Assembly: GCF_000203815.1 (NCBI RefSeq)
Contig: NW_004457639.1
Coordinates: 1,612,001-1,676,000 of the forward strand
DNA: 64,000 nt
DNA from: Cavenderia fasciculata
Taxonomy: Eukaryota > Evosea > Eumycetozoa > Acytosteliales > Cavenderiaceae
Reading direction: 5' to 3'
Made by a program: the position numbers and the translations under genes. How positions within the stretch are numbered: the stretch's first letter is position 1; every line of letters starts with the position of its first letter. Positions 51,110 to 63,354 of the stretch are shown here, piece after piece. The notes beneath the pieces are model-generated. The model did not search any database. It had not been told where the DNA came from and was given only the letters and a program-made list of their open reading frames with translations.

Positions 51110-52871
51110 ACAATTGTCTTGACACCTGACACTCAACTCACTTATTCATTTCAAATCATCATCATCATCATCGTCATCATCAGATCAGATGCAGGAGAAC
51201 CATTAATTCTAAGTGATTATTTGGATACACCAGAACTTGCTAGAAGAAAGTCATGTGTTGATATCAATATGGCACCTTTTGGTCGTTGTTCAATGTTGGA
51301 TAATGTCAATGATCCAATCAACGATGTCACTCCATTCACCTATTCAGGTTATTTCACCGTCAATCAAACCTATGACCAAAACCTCTTTTACTGGTTCTTT
51401 GAAGCTCAATCTGGTAAACAAAATGCTCCCATTTTAATTTGGCTCCAAGGTAAAATTAGACAAAATATTATTATTATTTATTTTGAATGAAGTTAACTAA
51501 TATTTGTTTGTTTATAGGTGGACCTGGTGGATCTAGTTTATTTGGTTTGTTCTCTGAAAATGTAAGTATTAATTGGATTATTTCTTATTTGTTGGAAATA
51601 TATTAATTATGATTTTTGTTTGAATTTGATTTTAGGGTCCATTTGCCATTTTAAATAATTTAACAATGGTACCAAGAAATATTACATGGAATACTGATTA
51701 TCATATGATCTATATTGATAACCCTGTTAATACTGGTTTCAGTTACAGTAGTGAGGTTGCCGGTTGCTCAAGCAATCAAGACCAAATTGCTTACAATCTT
51801 CATCAATTGTTAATTCAATTCTATCAAGTATTCCCACAATATGTTGATAATGAGTAAGTTAAACTAATTAGTTTACATCAATCTTTGACAAAGATTACTT
51901 ATCTCTCTCTCTCGTTTAGATTATATATTACAGGTGAAAGTTATGCAGGTAAATATATTCCAGCATTTGCTTATTACATTTTACAACAAAATCCAAATCT
52001 ATCTGTAAAGATTAATTTGGCTGGTGTTGCCATTGGTGATGGTTTGTGTGATCCAGTCACCCAAGTCACTCAATATGCCAACCTTGCCTATTACACTGGT
52101 TTGGCTGATATCGTCCAACAAGAGACTATGATGATGTACCAAGACAAGATTGTTGAAGCTATCAACCAACAAGAATGGGGTATTGCCAACGACCTCTTTA
52201 CCGACCTCATCAACGGTCCACCTGACTATTTCCAAAATATTACTGGTGAACCTGACTACTATGATATTCGTCGTACTGTCGAGTATGTATAAATAGAAAC
52301 ATCATAACAACATAACAACATAACAACATAACATACACACATTCATCTATATATCCATGTCCACATATATATTAATATTAATACCATTATTTTTTTAAAT
52401 TTTAATTTATTTAGACCAAGTTATGGAGGAAACTTTGAATTATTTGTAAATCAATCATCTATTCGTAATTTGTTACATGTTGGTAACCATTACTTCCAAG
52501 ATAACAATGAAGTGTATTTGGCATTACAAGAGGATATCCCCAAGTCTGTCAAACCATTGATCCCAACACTCATCGAGAATATCAAGGTTATGTTTTACAA
52601 TGGTCAATTTGATTTCATCGTTGGTGTATCCACTACCGAAACCTTTATTCGTACTATCCCGTGGTCGGGTATAGGTTCGTTTATCCAAACCGATAGAGTC
52701 ATTTGGTACATTCCAACCGATACTATCGATGTTGCCGGTTACGTCAGACATTACCAAAACTTAACTCAAGTTGTTGTTCGTGGTGCAGGCCACATTGTGC
52801 CATTTGACCAAAGCGCACGCGCATACGATATGATTACAAGATTCGTAAACAATGAACCATGGACCAACTAA
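50905..52871 (+). CDS. Serine carboxypeptidase (peptidase family S10)
   Basis: Six exons (50905-51038, 51184-51449, 51518-51561, 51636-51853, 51920-52282, 52415-52871) give 493 residues; all phases agree. The signal peptide is [19 protein letters not shown]10 landmarks: YSGYFTVN near the mature start; WLQGGPGGSS (oxyanion region); [10 protein letters not shown] with the catalytic Ser at about 228; NGQFDFIVG with the catalytic Asp at about 408; [10 protein letters not shown] with the catalytic His at about 468. Several N-glycosylation sequons suit a lysosomal or secreted enzyme that removes C-terminal residues at acid pH. Intron 1 consists largely of a TAG/GTA repeat starting at the 5' splice site. 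No damage is seen. Confidence 0.94.
51039..51183 (+). repeat. GTA/TAG repeat forming most of intron 1
   Basis: The intron opens GTATGTA and continues into some 22 GTA units, then a short unique part and CATCATC repeats before the acceptor AG. The repeat therefore touches the donor site of the carboxypeptidase gene. Confidence 0.85.
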
Positions 52872-53376
52872 TATAATAATTATTAACTAACTAAATAATT
52901 AATAAATAAATATTCATTTTTTTTTTTATTACTAAACATCCCCTTTTAAATCAAAATTGATTACTGAATGATTGTTGCTTTAATCAAGTTTATGTAGATA
53001 GAGCAGATGTCATTCTTTACATATGACTACTACAAAAGCTGGTCAACCCCATATGTCTCAGCTAATTGATTAATTAATTAATTTATTTGTTTTTTTTTTT
53101 TTTTTGCCCAAAAACCAAACACACTATGAATTTTAATTGGGATAGTTCATTGTTGCAATACAATAGAGATAATTAATTATCAAACCATCATACTTTTATT
53201 AAAAATCCTCCCCATCCTCCCCTTTGTAGCAGCTATGAACGTTTGTGCGGTGTAGGATACATCCAGATGCGGTAGTGGTGGACCTTATCTATCTTTAGGT
53301 GCACAAGGATGATTATTTGAAAGATTCACTATGTATTTGGAATATCAATATGAATCAAATCTGCAAACCAAGAGCA
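52872..53376. other. Spacer, no gene seen
   Basis: AT-rich sequence after the carboxypeptidase stop gives way from about 53195 to more complex sequence that may belong to the degenerate block downstream. No intact ORF. Confidence 0.4.
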
Positions 53377-54195
53377 TTAGGTTACATTGACCATGGAATT
53401 AAGAGGAGGACTGTCGAAAAGTAAAGAGTCATGCAAGTCAGAGGTCCAAAGGGAATCAAATGGTGCAGCATTGGTACCACCAAACTCGATCACACCACAG
53501 CAACAAACAACAACCAACTTTTCTACACCAATCAACCAATCAAGTACCAGACCATCAAATGGTGCAGCATTGGTACCATCAAACTCGACCACACCACAGC
53601 AACAACATCGACCAATCAAGTACCAGATCACAGGATGCATCATTGGCAATGCAAACTTGCTCACCAATCGTCTGATATCACAAAAATATTTGTATCGTTC
53701 CAACCAACCAATCCACTTTCTATCCAATGCATTAAATGGACAACCACCAGCCAACCATACTTGAGTACTACCATTACAATAAATAATTTAAATGTCCTGT
53801 TGGTTGCCTAAAAATCTTTTCGGAACTGCAGAATAACACACCACCCAAATTAAAGCAGTCGTCCCAGAGACGGTTGAGAGACTCGAGTCGCTCGACGGGG
53901 TCACTCATCAGTGCGTAATCGGATTGGTAGTCTTCATAGATGCGATAGTACCTGACGACTTGGGGAAACAATAGTCAAAGTTGATGAGCATCATTGTCTC
54001 GAAAAAGAATGGTGGTGTTCCCGATATGCGGTCAAACATCTTGGGAGAGGGTATGAAAAAGGTTGCCACGCAGTACGCTGTCATGAGGTATGCCGATGCA
54101 TGCCAACTCGATGCGATTGGCTTTTTGGTTAGAATTCTCGGATATATTGTTGTACTGTCGGTGCAACATTTAATAATGTTTTATAAGCTTTAATA
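53377..54195 (-). pseudogene. Degenerate coding-like block, unrecognised
   Basis: The minus strand has protein-like stretches with coding-style composition, including ASAYLMTAYCVATFFIPSP, DRISGTPPFFFETMMLIN and ALMSDPVERLESLNRLWD, but no single frame stays open across the block and no start or splice pattern ties them together. It therefore looks like a decayed gene of unknown family. The left part contains an imperfect local repeat of about 92 bp (see the next entry), which on this strand reads FGGTNAAPFDS / FDGTNAAPFDG. The plus strand also has accidental ORFs. I could not match it to any gene elsewhere in the window. Confidence 0.4.
53458..53632. repeat. Imperfect local duplication, about 92 bp unit
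   Basis: TCAAATGGTGCAGCATTGGT begins at 53458 and again near 53548. Each is followed by the same word order (CAAACTCGA, CACACCACAGCAACAA, CCAATCAAGTACCAGA), with a few substitutions and one internal length difference. Confidence 0.8.
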
Positions 54196-54308
54196 TCTTT
54201 TCTTCTTATAATTGATACTCTTTTATAAATTTCTAATTTTTTAATAATCTTTTTCAAAAATAAATAATTAAATTAATAAATAAATGGAAATAATTAAATA
54301 TTGATATT

Positions 54309-54890
54309 TCATTTCTTTTTTCTTACTTCATTTAAAACAGTCAAGAGTGGAGAGATATTTGGAGATTTTGAAATAAATGATAGATTAAATGCCGATGGAT
54401 TACAAGTATTTAGATAATATTGTTGACTATTGTTTGAACAGGCCAACATCCAGAGCAAGAGATACTCTTGGTTGGTGTAATCGAGTACCATATTCATGTT
54501 CATCATTTGTATTATTATTATTATTCTGTTGTTGTTGTTGTTGTTGTGCTTTCTGAAGTTGATTACTTGTAGCCGAAGATGTCGTAGTACTACTAATACT
54601 ACTACTAGGTGATAATGCCAGGACTTCACCATTGTTTCAACTACCATACATATTTGTTTATTTATGTAAATGTTATATAGGACCATGAATAATAATAGAA
54701 GCACAGTATAAGAGATAGCTGGGAGTGAGAGCATAGAGAGTCTTGAGATGAATCGTCTTGGTGTCACCTGCCAACACATCTTTGTAGAGACTATATACTT
54801 TTGGTAAGGATACAATAGATACCAACATGAGATGGTTATTAAAATACAATGATAGAATAACAATCAATGCATGATAACTAGATAGATTAG
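54309..54890 (-). CDS. Possible spliced membrane-protein remnant or small gene
   Basis: Two coding-like pieces lie on the minus strand. The upstream one (54679 to about 54880) reads LIVILSLYFNNHLMLVSIVS and LKTLYALTPSYLLYCASI, suggesting membrane helices. The downstream piece has a Q/N tract typical of dictyostelid coding sequence in one frame (KAQQQQQQQNNNNN) and a plausible C-terminus in another. I could not find a splice that unites them with confidence. It may be the end of a real gene or a remnant next to the degenerate block. Low confidence. Confidence 0.25.
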
Positions 54891-55219
54891 ATAGAATAGA
54901 ATAGAAATATTTGGGTTAGACGCGATTGGTGACTTGTAAGATATATAAATAGATAGGTCTCGAGATACTCTTACCAAAATAATAAGAAAAATATAAATCT
55001 TATAGAATTCTTTTTACCAAGAATGATGTTTAGTGTTAGAATTCCTGCTTTTGCATCGTCGTCTATATCTCGAGAATCTGAACACAAAGTTGATCGATTC
55101 GAGTTTTCGTTTGAAGAAAATATTTTCGTTTTTAAAAGATGACAGTCATGATCATGTCAAGGCCAACAGAAAAGAGAAACGAGCGATACTCATTAAACAA
55201 TAGCCATATGACAAATAAG
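54891..55219. other. Upstream region of first MACPF-type gene
   Basis: AT-rich spacer and probable promoter. The last 90 bases are recognisably related to, but diverged from, the sequence before the second copy at 63260-63354. Confidence 0.5.
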
Positions 55220-58200
55220 ATGACAGCTAGAGATAATAAGGTTATCATTCTCTTTTTAATTGTTGTCTGTTTGGCAGTGGTCAAAGTACAGAGTAGTAAC
55301 AGAGACACCAATGAGCAACCACAGGTAGTGTATGTTGACAAAAACTCATTGTGCCTAGTCGACTGTGGTACTGAGATGTCACCCTTTTCCAACTTTGTCG
55401 ATGCTATCCAACACATCACCGCCTTGCGTAGTAACAGGTCGTCGTCGGCTGTCAACATCGATTGGCTTCTTCAAAACAGCCACCACCAACAACAAGACTT
55501 GACTACCATCATTGTCAAAGATGGTATTTATCGTGGATCTAAAAACAAAGGTTTAGATATCAATTTTCCTTTGCATATTATGTATGTACATAAAAACATA
55601 GAGATAGAGATAAAAAAAAAAGAAAAAGAAAATTAAAAAATAATTTAAAAAAAAATAATAATAATAATGGAAATATTGGATGTGATGATCATGTGAAGAT
55701 GGTTTTATTAATTAATCATAATTCTTTTCTATTTATTTTATTTTATATTTATTGTCATTTATTTTTTGAACAGAGCTCAATCACCACCCAAACAAACAAC
55801 CTACGTTTCAGTTAAATTCAACGATGCACAAGTAATCATTGATTGTGAGAATGTAGGTAATGCCATTACAGTCAAGAATGTCACTCTCTTTAAGCTATCA
55901 AACATTGGTATTCATCGTTGCGTCGGTTCATCAGGAGGTGCTCTCTCGATTGTAAACTCATCGGTTGTCGTTGGTGCCGTTACGTTTGTCGGTAATCAAG
56001 CTCTCAACGGAGGTGCAGTCTCATTGTCCAATTCAAACATTGATTTCACTCGTTGTCTCTTTATGGACAATCGAGCTGTTACACAAGGATACGATATCTA
56101 TGCATCGTCGTCTGTCGTCGGCCTATCAATGACCAATCAAAAGCCATGTGATATGTATTCTACTGGAGGTTCGGTATCGATTAAACTCGATTCATCATAC
56201 CTCTCGATGGACAGTACCACAACTATGGAAGGTCTCAAAATAGCAGGTGATCTATCTACTATATCATTACCCACTGGTATCGTCACTGTTCTCGATCGTA
56301 CATGTCCCACTCCACCAACAGGTATGATGATATCTATCAATTATTCAATTAATCAAATACTAACATAATTATCTTTACCTTTAGTATCCTGGGCATATAT
56401 ATTTAAAGTATTTAGTACCTATACTGAGAGTTGTAACAACAATAATGTATGTGACGATGGAGAATCATGCCTTTATTGCCCATCGGATTGTTCTTGTGTT
56501 GCCTCTGGATGGAAGATTGAAATATTCAAGAATATGCCTGCACTTCCAATCACAGTTGCAGCTGACATTATTCAATTGTCACCAAGTATTGTCACCCTTG
56601 GCCATTCATATGCTGTTATGAATGCCTACCTCAAGATTAATAAGCATGCTACCTATGAATTCAAATTCGTCGGTAGTAATTCCGGTTTTGTATTTTCAGT
56701 CGATGGAAATGACATTGTCTATAGTGCCGCTTCCCTTTCCAAAGTCGATACAACGAGATCAGTTAGACTGACAGCCACCAATGTACACCATCTTCGTTTG
56801 TCCATCACCAAGGCTGTACCCTATTTTAACTACCCCTTTGGTGCCAACCTCAAGATCTATTGGAGAAGAAAAGCCGATGGTGAACAATTCGTATTACTTG
56901 ATCCATTCTATTCCAAAAATAGTAAGTACCATTTTTTAAGCTGTTTAAAATTATATATTTATATCACAAACAAATTTAATTAATTATATTTAAATTTAAT
57001 TTTTAGTTTGTAATGATGGTATTTTGGATGATAGAGAGAAATTACCAGCCTATAAATGTGTTGCTGATCAAAAGACTTTGGATCCATCCAAAGATACTTG
57101 TGGTGATGGAATTTGTAGTGAGATACCAGAAGATTGTCTCGCAGATTGTTATCATATTATCTCCGATATGTGTCCAGAACAAGCCACACCTCACCGTCTC
57201 GATCCAACCTATTCCAAGATGGATTTTGTCGGAACAGCCCTCAACAACCAATACATGTACACGTTGCCAGGTATCCAACTCTTGTCTCACGGTATCGACA
57301 TTGTGACTGATGAATATACAAATGCACCTGTATTCCATTTTGGATATTGTGACAATTCATCATACTCTACAGTCCATGACTTGTATCGTGGTCTAGTGTA
57401 CACAGTACCCAAAGGAATACATGCAATCCCGACACCAAAATGCTCATATTCAGCCTCAACCAAAAGCTATTCGTCATCTTCTCAAGTCTCTCAAGAAAAG
57501 GCAGACGACATTAGTGTGGCTGATTCAGCCAATCTTGGTGCAGCATATTGGGGAGTATCAATTCAAGCCAGTGTTGCATTCTCTCAATCCTCTTCTACCA
57601 AATCGGCAAGTGATCTCGAAAAGAAGGTATCTGGTCAGATCATGGTTGACACTGTTCTATGTGAGACTACTCGTGTCCACATCACCGCCGAGAATATGAC
57701 ATTCCATCCCAATTTCGTGAGGGATGTTGCACAAGCAGACACTATAGCCAAAATGGAATTGGTTGTCGCCAAGTACGGTTCACTGTACCTCAAAAGTGCT
57801 GTGATGGGTGGTTCATTGACACACATTACCGTCGTATCTCATTCGAGCTTTGAAGGAAAGGTATCTTCTGATATTGCAAAAAATACTCAACTTTCTCTGT
57901 CTGCCAAGGTGTCGTCGCCAGTACTCAAGGTCAGTGCCAACTACAAGAAAGGTACCGACAACTCAATCACAAACGAACAACAAAACAAGTTTGAAGATGA
58001 CAGTGCATCAACGACAATCATGACCAAAGGTGGTCCACCAGGTTCATTTGGTCCAGACACCAAGGGAGCCAACAACAACTTTGGTGAATGGGCAAAAGGT
58101 GTCGATCTATTGCCCGTACCCATCAAGAAAGAGTATGGATTCATTGTTGACTTGATCCCCGAAAACTGGCGCGTCAAAGGTTCAATCGAAACCATCCAAT

Positions 58201-59104
58201 CGATGTGGAACAAAGCTGAAATCGCTCACCTTTACAAACATTTTGCAAGCAAACTCGAATTTAAACAAATTGAATGTATGTTTATTCCACACACAACCCT
58301 CCTACCATATTGCTCTCGATATGACCAACACTTACCACCTATCTTTAATATTAATATCAATAACCAAAAATAATAATAGCATTAAAAACAGATGAATCGA
58401 TTTTTTATTTGAATACTCCCCAATCTGTTGGTACACCGTATCTACTTTCGTTTACTATTAAAACGGCAGATGGAATAATCAGAACACCACCAGCCAGCTC
58501 TTTAGACTCGGGAGCACTATTTGTTTTACCGATCGGTGAGATAATAGCTGTCGCTGGATATCCAACCAGCAAAACCTCATTCGATGTCTATGATGTGGTC
58601 ACTGGTCGCTTCTACAACTTTGTCTACTATGGTAATATCTGGAATCAATTGCTCACCAAAACATTTAGCTTCCGTATTCAAATGACCAAAATTGGTGATT
58701 GTACCACTTGCACTCTCTATCCAATCATACGAATCACCCAGAAAGGTACTCTTGGCAGCTATACGGTGGATTACAACCCTACTGCGACTAATGCAATTCA
58801 CTACACGGGCCCATATCTTGGTGATCTTCAATTATTGTCGGTTGAGCCCATTACGTCATTTGAAAATGAGGGTATCACCTTTAGCTACACAATCAATGCA
58901 TTCAACATCGTTCAGTATTGTCCCAATGCTCCTGGAGTGAGAAGTGGAGAGGGAATGTGTACGATTCCTGCTCGCATGCCCTTTGAGACAAAGTACTCGA
59001 CCATCTATGGCACCTTACCAAGGACATTCGACTTGTCAACCTCAAAAGTTACAACTGTTAGCATTATAAAACACGACATTCTTCCTCTTTCAATCAATAT
59101 TTAA
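55220..59104 (+). CDS. Secreted beta-helix/PA14-like/MACPF protein 1
   Basis: Five exons (55220-55581, 55774-56321, 56385-56921, 57007-58275, 58392-59104) give 1142 residues. The start MTARDNKVIILFLIVV gives a signal peptide and matches the copy at 63355; an upstream in-frame ATG (55139) is less likely. Order: YVDKNS..DCGT..PFSNFVDAI opening; beta-helix with Pmp-like repeats (GGALSIVNSS, GGAVSLSNSN); Cys-rich module (VCDDGESCLYCPSDCSC); PA14-like domain (AYLKINKHATYEFKFVGS, LKIYWRRK); Cys module (TCGDGICSEIPEDCLADC); MACPF-type domain from about 640 (YGSLYLKSAVMGG, TKGGPPGSFG, FGEWAKGVDLLPVPI); unique C-terminal domain. The MACPF signature YGTHY is altered to YGSLY. It looks whole. MACPF proteins insert into or bind membranes; the activity here is inferred only. 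Confidence 0.88.
55232..55871 (+). repeat. 640 bp block identical to 63361-64000
   Basis: Exon 1, the AT-rich intron and the start of exon 2 of MACPF gene 1 match the copy at 63361-64000 base for base as far as I can read. The sequence just upstream is only partly similar (ATGACAGCTAGAG against ATGACTAGAG, then many differences). The right limit is set by the window edge. Confidence 0.93.
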
Positions 59105-59271
59105 AAATTATAATAAAACAACTTTATTCTCTTATAACTTGTTGTTCATCTGTTTCAATACCACTAATATATATGTATAATAATAAATATAAATATATGA
59201 TATATAAATATATTTATATGTACGTAGTCAAATAAAGTTTAATTTTATTTTGCCACTGTGAAAGTGATTAT

Positions 59272-62200
59272 TTAATCATACATAATCTCTCTTTCCCTAA
59301 CATAGTTTCTAGTGTACAGCCATTCAAATCTATTTGGGTCCATCGATTCGATTTTCATGTTCATGGAGCTGCCACTAATAGTTGGAGTGAATTCAGCATA
59401 AAAGTTCATTGCAGTGTGATGGTAACGGGCCTTTCGCTTCCACGAGGAAATGGATGGTTGGGGTTCCATGGAGAGTGCCCAGTCGACTCGAGCAGTGCTT
59501 CCGATTTGATAGATGTTCTTGTAACGATAGGTAGGTGTGCCGGTGGTGTAGGGATGCGAGAAATAGCCGTAGGTGTATCTGTGTTCATTATTAACCTCCC
59601 AAACGAATTGGTGTTCACCCAATGTTGCTTCTGTCGCTGATGGATTGGTATACAAGATTTGGATAGTGTCTTTGATTGTAGAGTATTCTTGGGGTTTGTA
59701 AAAATTTGCAAGCCCGTTTCTGAGAGCAGATGCAGGGGTTGAAGGCGTGCGCAAGTAGGTATCCAATGGTCCAACAAGATGAGGTCCAAAAAGGTGCGAT
59801 ACTGCCGTGGTGACATAGGTTTTGGCGAATGGTTTGTATCCGCCGTTCTTGTCAAATATGATACCTTCCGACGATTCAAATCTGACAATCGAAAACGTTG
59901 GATCGATGGCTAAAGGAACATCGGTGACTGTGATAACGGGTCTGGTGATACTCGTTAAAAAGTCGGCATCCAACACAAAGTCAAATCGAAGCGGTGATAG
60001 GATGGATTTACGACTATACTGGCAATATTGTTGAGAGGTGTCTGTTAACTTGTAGTAAGAAGGGAACGCTGTTGGAATCGTCCAGCATTTATCATTGGCA
60101 GAGGGGACGACATAATTCAAGTCCATGACATAGGAGGGATACCAAGAGTTGGCGTCTTTTCTTCTTTTAAAGTATGGATCGATCTTTGATTCTTTTGGCT
60201 TGTTTTTAACGTCGGTCCATTTGATCGTGATTTGGGGAAGGTATTCGGCAGTGTATGGCGTCGTATATATCAACATCATGTACTTGATTTCTTGTTTTTT
60301 AGCGAGTGATCTGTCATTGAACAAATTCCTGTCATAGTAAATTGTCTCTGCATCCTTCCATAATGATTGAACATTCTTTCCAACAACCGAAGTCATCCAT
60401 GTCGATGGGATAATATCACGAATGGGATAGAGATCCTGTGAAATAACGGCTGGATTGAGATCAATTGACGATGCCCACTTTTGGAACATTTCTCCTTGTG
60501 ACGAACTTCCTGGTGCATACGATCCTGGCGATCCACCAAGTGTGACGATCGATGTTCTCTCGGATTTTGCCATCTTCTCGTCCTGTTGTTTCCCAGAAAG
60601 AGTAGAGTCTGAGGTATCAGAGTTGGATGCTCCTCCTTGGAGTACGGGTGTCTTTATGGATGCACCCATCGATCTTTTACTGCTTTCACTCCAGTCAGCC
60701 TCTTGTTCCGAGCTTGTCATCACTTCAGAGGTGATGGTCGATTGAGTGAGTTTTCCTCCCAACACTCCACTTTTGATATAGTGTGTACCGTACTTCTCGA
60801 TCACACCGACCATGTCATTCACAGATTTACATTTCTTGACATCTTTTAAAAAGGTTGGGTGGAAGACAATCTCTACCAACTCGACAGTTGACACGTTACA
60901 GGCTACTTCGGTGACAAAGATGGTCGAAGTAGAAGAATCTGATTTCGAGTTGGTTTGAGTGATTGATTGATCTTTTGAGTAGGCTGCATTTACTTCGGCT
61001 CCAACCCCATCATATGATCCTCCAATAGATCCACTATAAGATGACACTAAAAATATGAATTGTTAGTAGTGTTTGAGTTTTAAAAAAAATCTAATAATAT
61101 TATACATACTTGATTTCTTTGTCTTTGATTCTTTCATCTCTGTGACACTTGAATGAGTGGTTGTCGATGTATCAAATGAACATTGAGGAAGCATTTTCCC
61201 GGCCAATTCCTTTGGTAATTCATAGACTGATCCACGATACACATCTTGAACAAGATTAATATCGCTGTCTGAACAATATCCAAAGTAGAATATTGGTTTT
61301 TGAGCATGTTCTCCAGAGACAATATCAATGGCTGTCGTCATGTGTTCCGATCCTGGAAGATGCCAAATCATTTGGTTGTCGATAATGGCACCAAGAGTAT
61401 CATCTTGTGTAATAAAACCTGGAGCAATGTGGTTCTTTGGTACTTTACGGGCATCACAAATCGGTGTAATGTGTGAATAACAATCTTGGAAACAATCGTT
61501 TGGATTATCTTCATTGCAAATATTATCACCACATACTATATTTCCGCTTGCTGGTACAACTAAAAAAAGAATTAAAAAAATAAATTAGTTTCCCATCAAA
61601 AATGCTGTCGACAAGATTTAAATTATTTTAATACATACTATGTTTATCATGATCACAATCAGTCATATCTTTATGGAATATACCATCTCCACAGATCGAT
61701 CGACTGTAGAACATTTCAATTCCTTGTCCATTGTCAAATGAAAATGAAAACGATCTTTTGAGAGCTACAAATGTAGCTGGTGAGGTGAGTCGGAATGAGA
61801 GAGCATGTGGATGTTTCTGTTCGAGGTAAATCGTACGATTGGATGACCATAATTCTCTTTGGTAGGCTGACAAGAGCATTGTACGCGAGTCCATTTGAAG
61901 TGAGATACCGAGATGAGTACTATGGGTAGAGTAGCTGTAATATCCAGACTTTGGCACTTTGACATAGGCGACAATATCAATGGTGACCTTGTCGGTTATA
62001 CCTGGCAATAAATCGTCCAAGTTGATGGTCGGTGTAACGAATCTTGATTTGGTACAACTTCCAACGGCGGTGGTCACGAATGCTCCGGACATGAAACAAG
62101 GACATGCGTCACATGATAGACAACTATCGGTAGTTGATTGGCAACGTGTTTCACAATTCAAAGAGTTTCTGGACGGGAGACAAAATGGATACTGGATGAG

Positions 62201-63117
62201 AATGTCACCAATGATGTTATCAACGGTACGATGGCAAATGACAGTACCTCCTTTTGAGAATGAACATTGATCATCACATTTGACACCGGCATTTTCTGCT
62301 GAGATAATGGTATCTGCAACAACCGACGATTGACGACACGAAAATGTTTTGCCGGCAAACTCGACATTGAAGAGTTCGACTTCTGGCGAGTTGTTAACAT
62401 CAAAGGCAGATCCACGTTCATAGGCTATGTTTTTGTCAAACTTGGTGGCAGAGATAATAACCGACTTGCAACTATCAATGTAAAGAGCACCTCCAATCGC
62501 TGCTTGATTGTTAAAAAAGTTACAATTGGTAAGAGTGGCCGATGACTGGACGATAGACATGGCACCACCAATATTGGCATTACAATTCTTGACCAGGAAA
62601 TTGTTCATCTTAAAGTGAGAGGTCGAACGAATATTCATAAAGTATCCGGAACCTTGACAATCGATGGTAACAGTGGTTGCAGTCATTGAACGTAGTTCGA
62701 TGGACGACCCTTTGGCGAGTTGGACGTTGATTCCAATGTTTTGAGTTCCAACATACGATTGCACTGGATTGACCAATACAACCCAGTTGTAGTTGGTCGA
62801 TAGCTCAGAGGTACTACCTTGCATGGCAGCTGCGATTGCATCACCTATCGTCGTAAATGGTTTGACTGATGTACCACAATCCGTTACTTTAATCGTACAT
62901 GCGTTGACATTTGATGGATCAACATATAATACATCTTTGAGGGTGATAAAAAAATAAATAAAAAAAAAAAAAGAGTTAGAAGAATTCCAGATGAATAAAT
63001 AATTATGGTGTACATACTTGTAGTTGCAAGAGATAAGATTTGTGATGGAGCAAATATGATGATCATTGCAAGCAATGCATTGAGCACCAATAACACTCCT
63101 CCTCCAAACTTTTTCAT
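59272..63117 (-). CDS. Secreted beta-helix/PA14-like/MACPF protein 2
   Basis: Four exons (63018-63117, 61639-62934, 61110-61559, 59272-61046), all introns phase 1, give 1206 residues. The signal peptide is MKKFGGGVLLVLNALLAMII. The domain order is that of protein 1: YVDPSN..DCGTSVKPF opening; beta-helix with GGAMSIVQSS and GGALYIDSCK repeats; Cys-rich CQSTTDSCLSCDACPC; PA14-like (VAYVKVPKSGYYSYST); CGDNICNEDNPNDCFQDC; MACPF with the canonical signature YGTHYIKSGVLGG, then IVTLGGSPGSYAPGS and FQKWASSIDLNPAVI; long C-terminal domain of about 300 residues. The intron before the second Cys module is in the same place and phase as in gene 1; the intron at the MACPF start is extra. Tail to tail with gene 1, 167 bp apart. 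It looks whole. Probably extracellular, acting at membranes. Confidence 0.9.
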
Positions 63118-63354
63118 ATTTGTTTGTGTGTGTCTCTGTCTGTGTGTTATTGTGTGTGTTTGCTTGTGATCTGATCAGTAGCAGATGCTAACGAAAAAAC
63201 GAAACAGCACCACCACGTTTCTGTTTAAAACAAAAAACATTTATTTTTTTAAAAGAGAACGAGCGATGGCCTCATTTCAAATTTGCCTGAGTTTTGACGA
63301 TTTGCTGGCCCAATAGAAAAGAGCATCACTAAACTAGAGTCATATGATAAGATG
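63118..63354. promoter_or_regulatory. Divergent promoter of MACPF genes 2 and 3
   Basis: 237 bp between two start codons facing away from each other. It contains GT repeats near 63120-63165 and a T/A run at 63236-63255. Its right half is related to the region before gene 1 but diverged. Confidence 0.5.

Noticed and set aside
55132-55458. 108-codon minus-strand ORF, also at 63249-63587
   Set aside because: It is conserved only because the two underlying exons are identical, and it runs opposite the signal-peptide exon.
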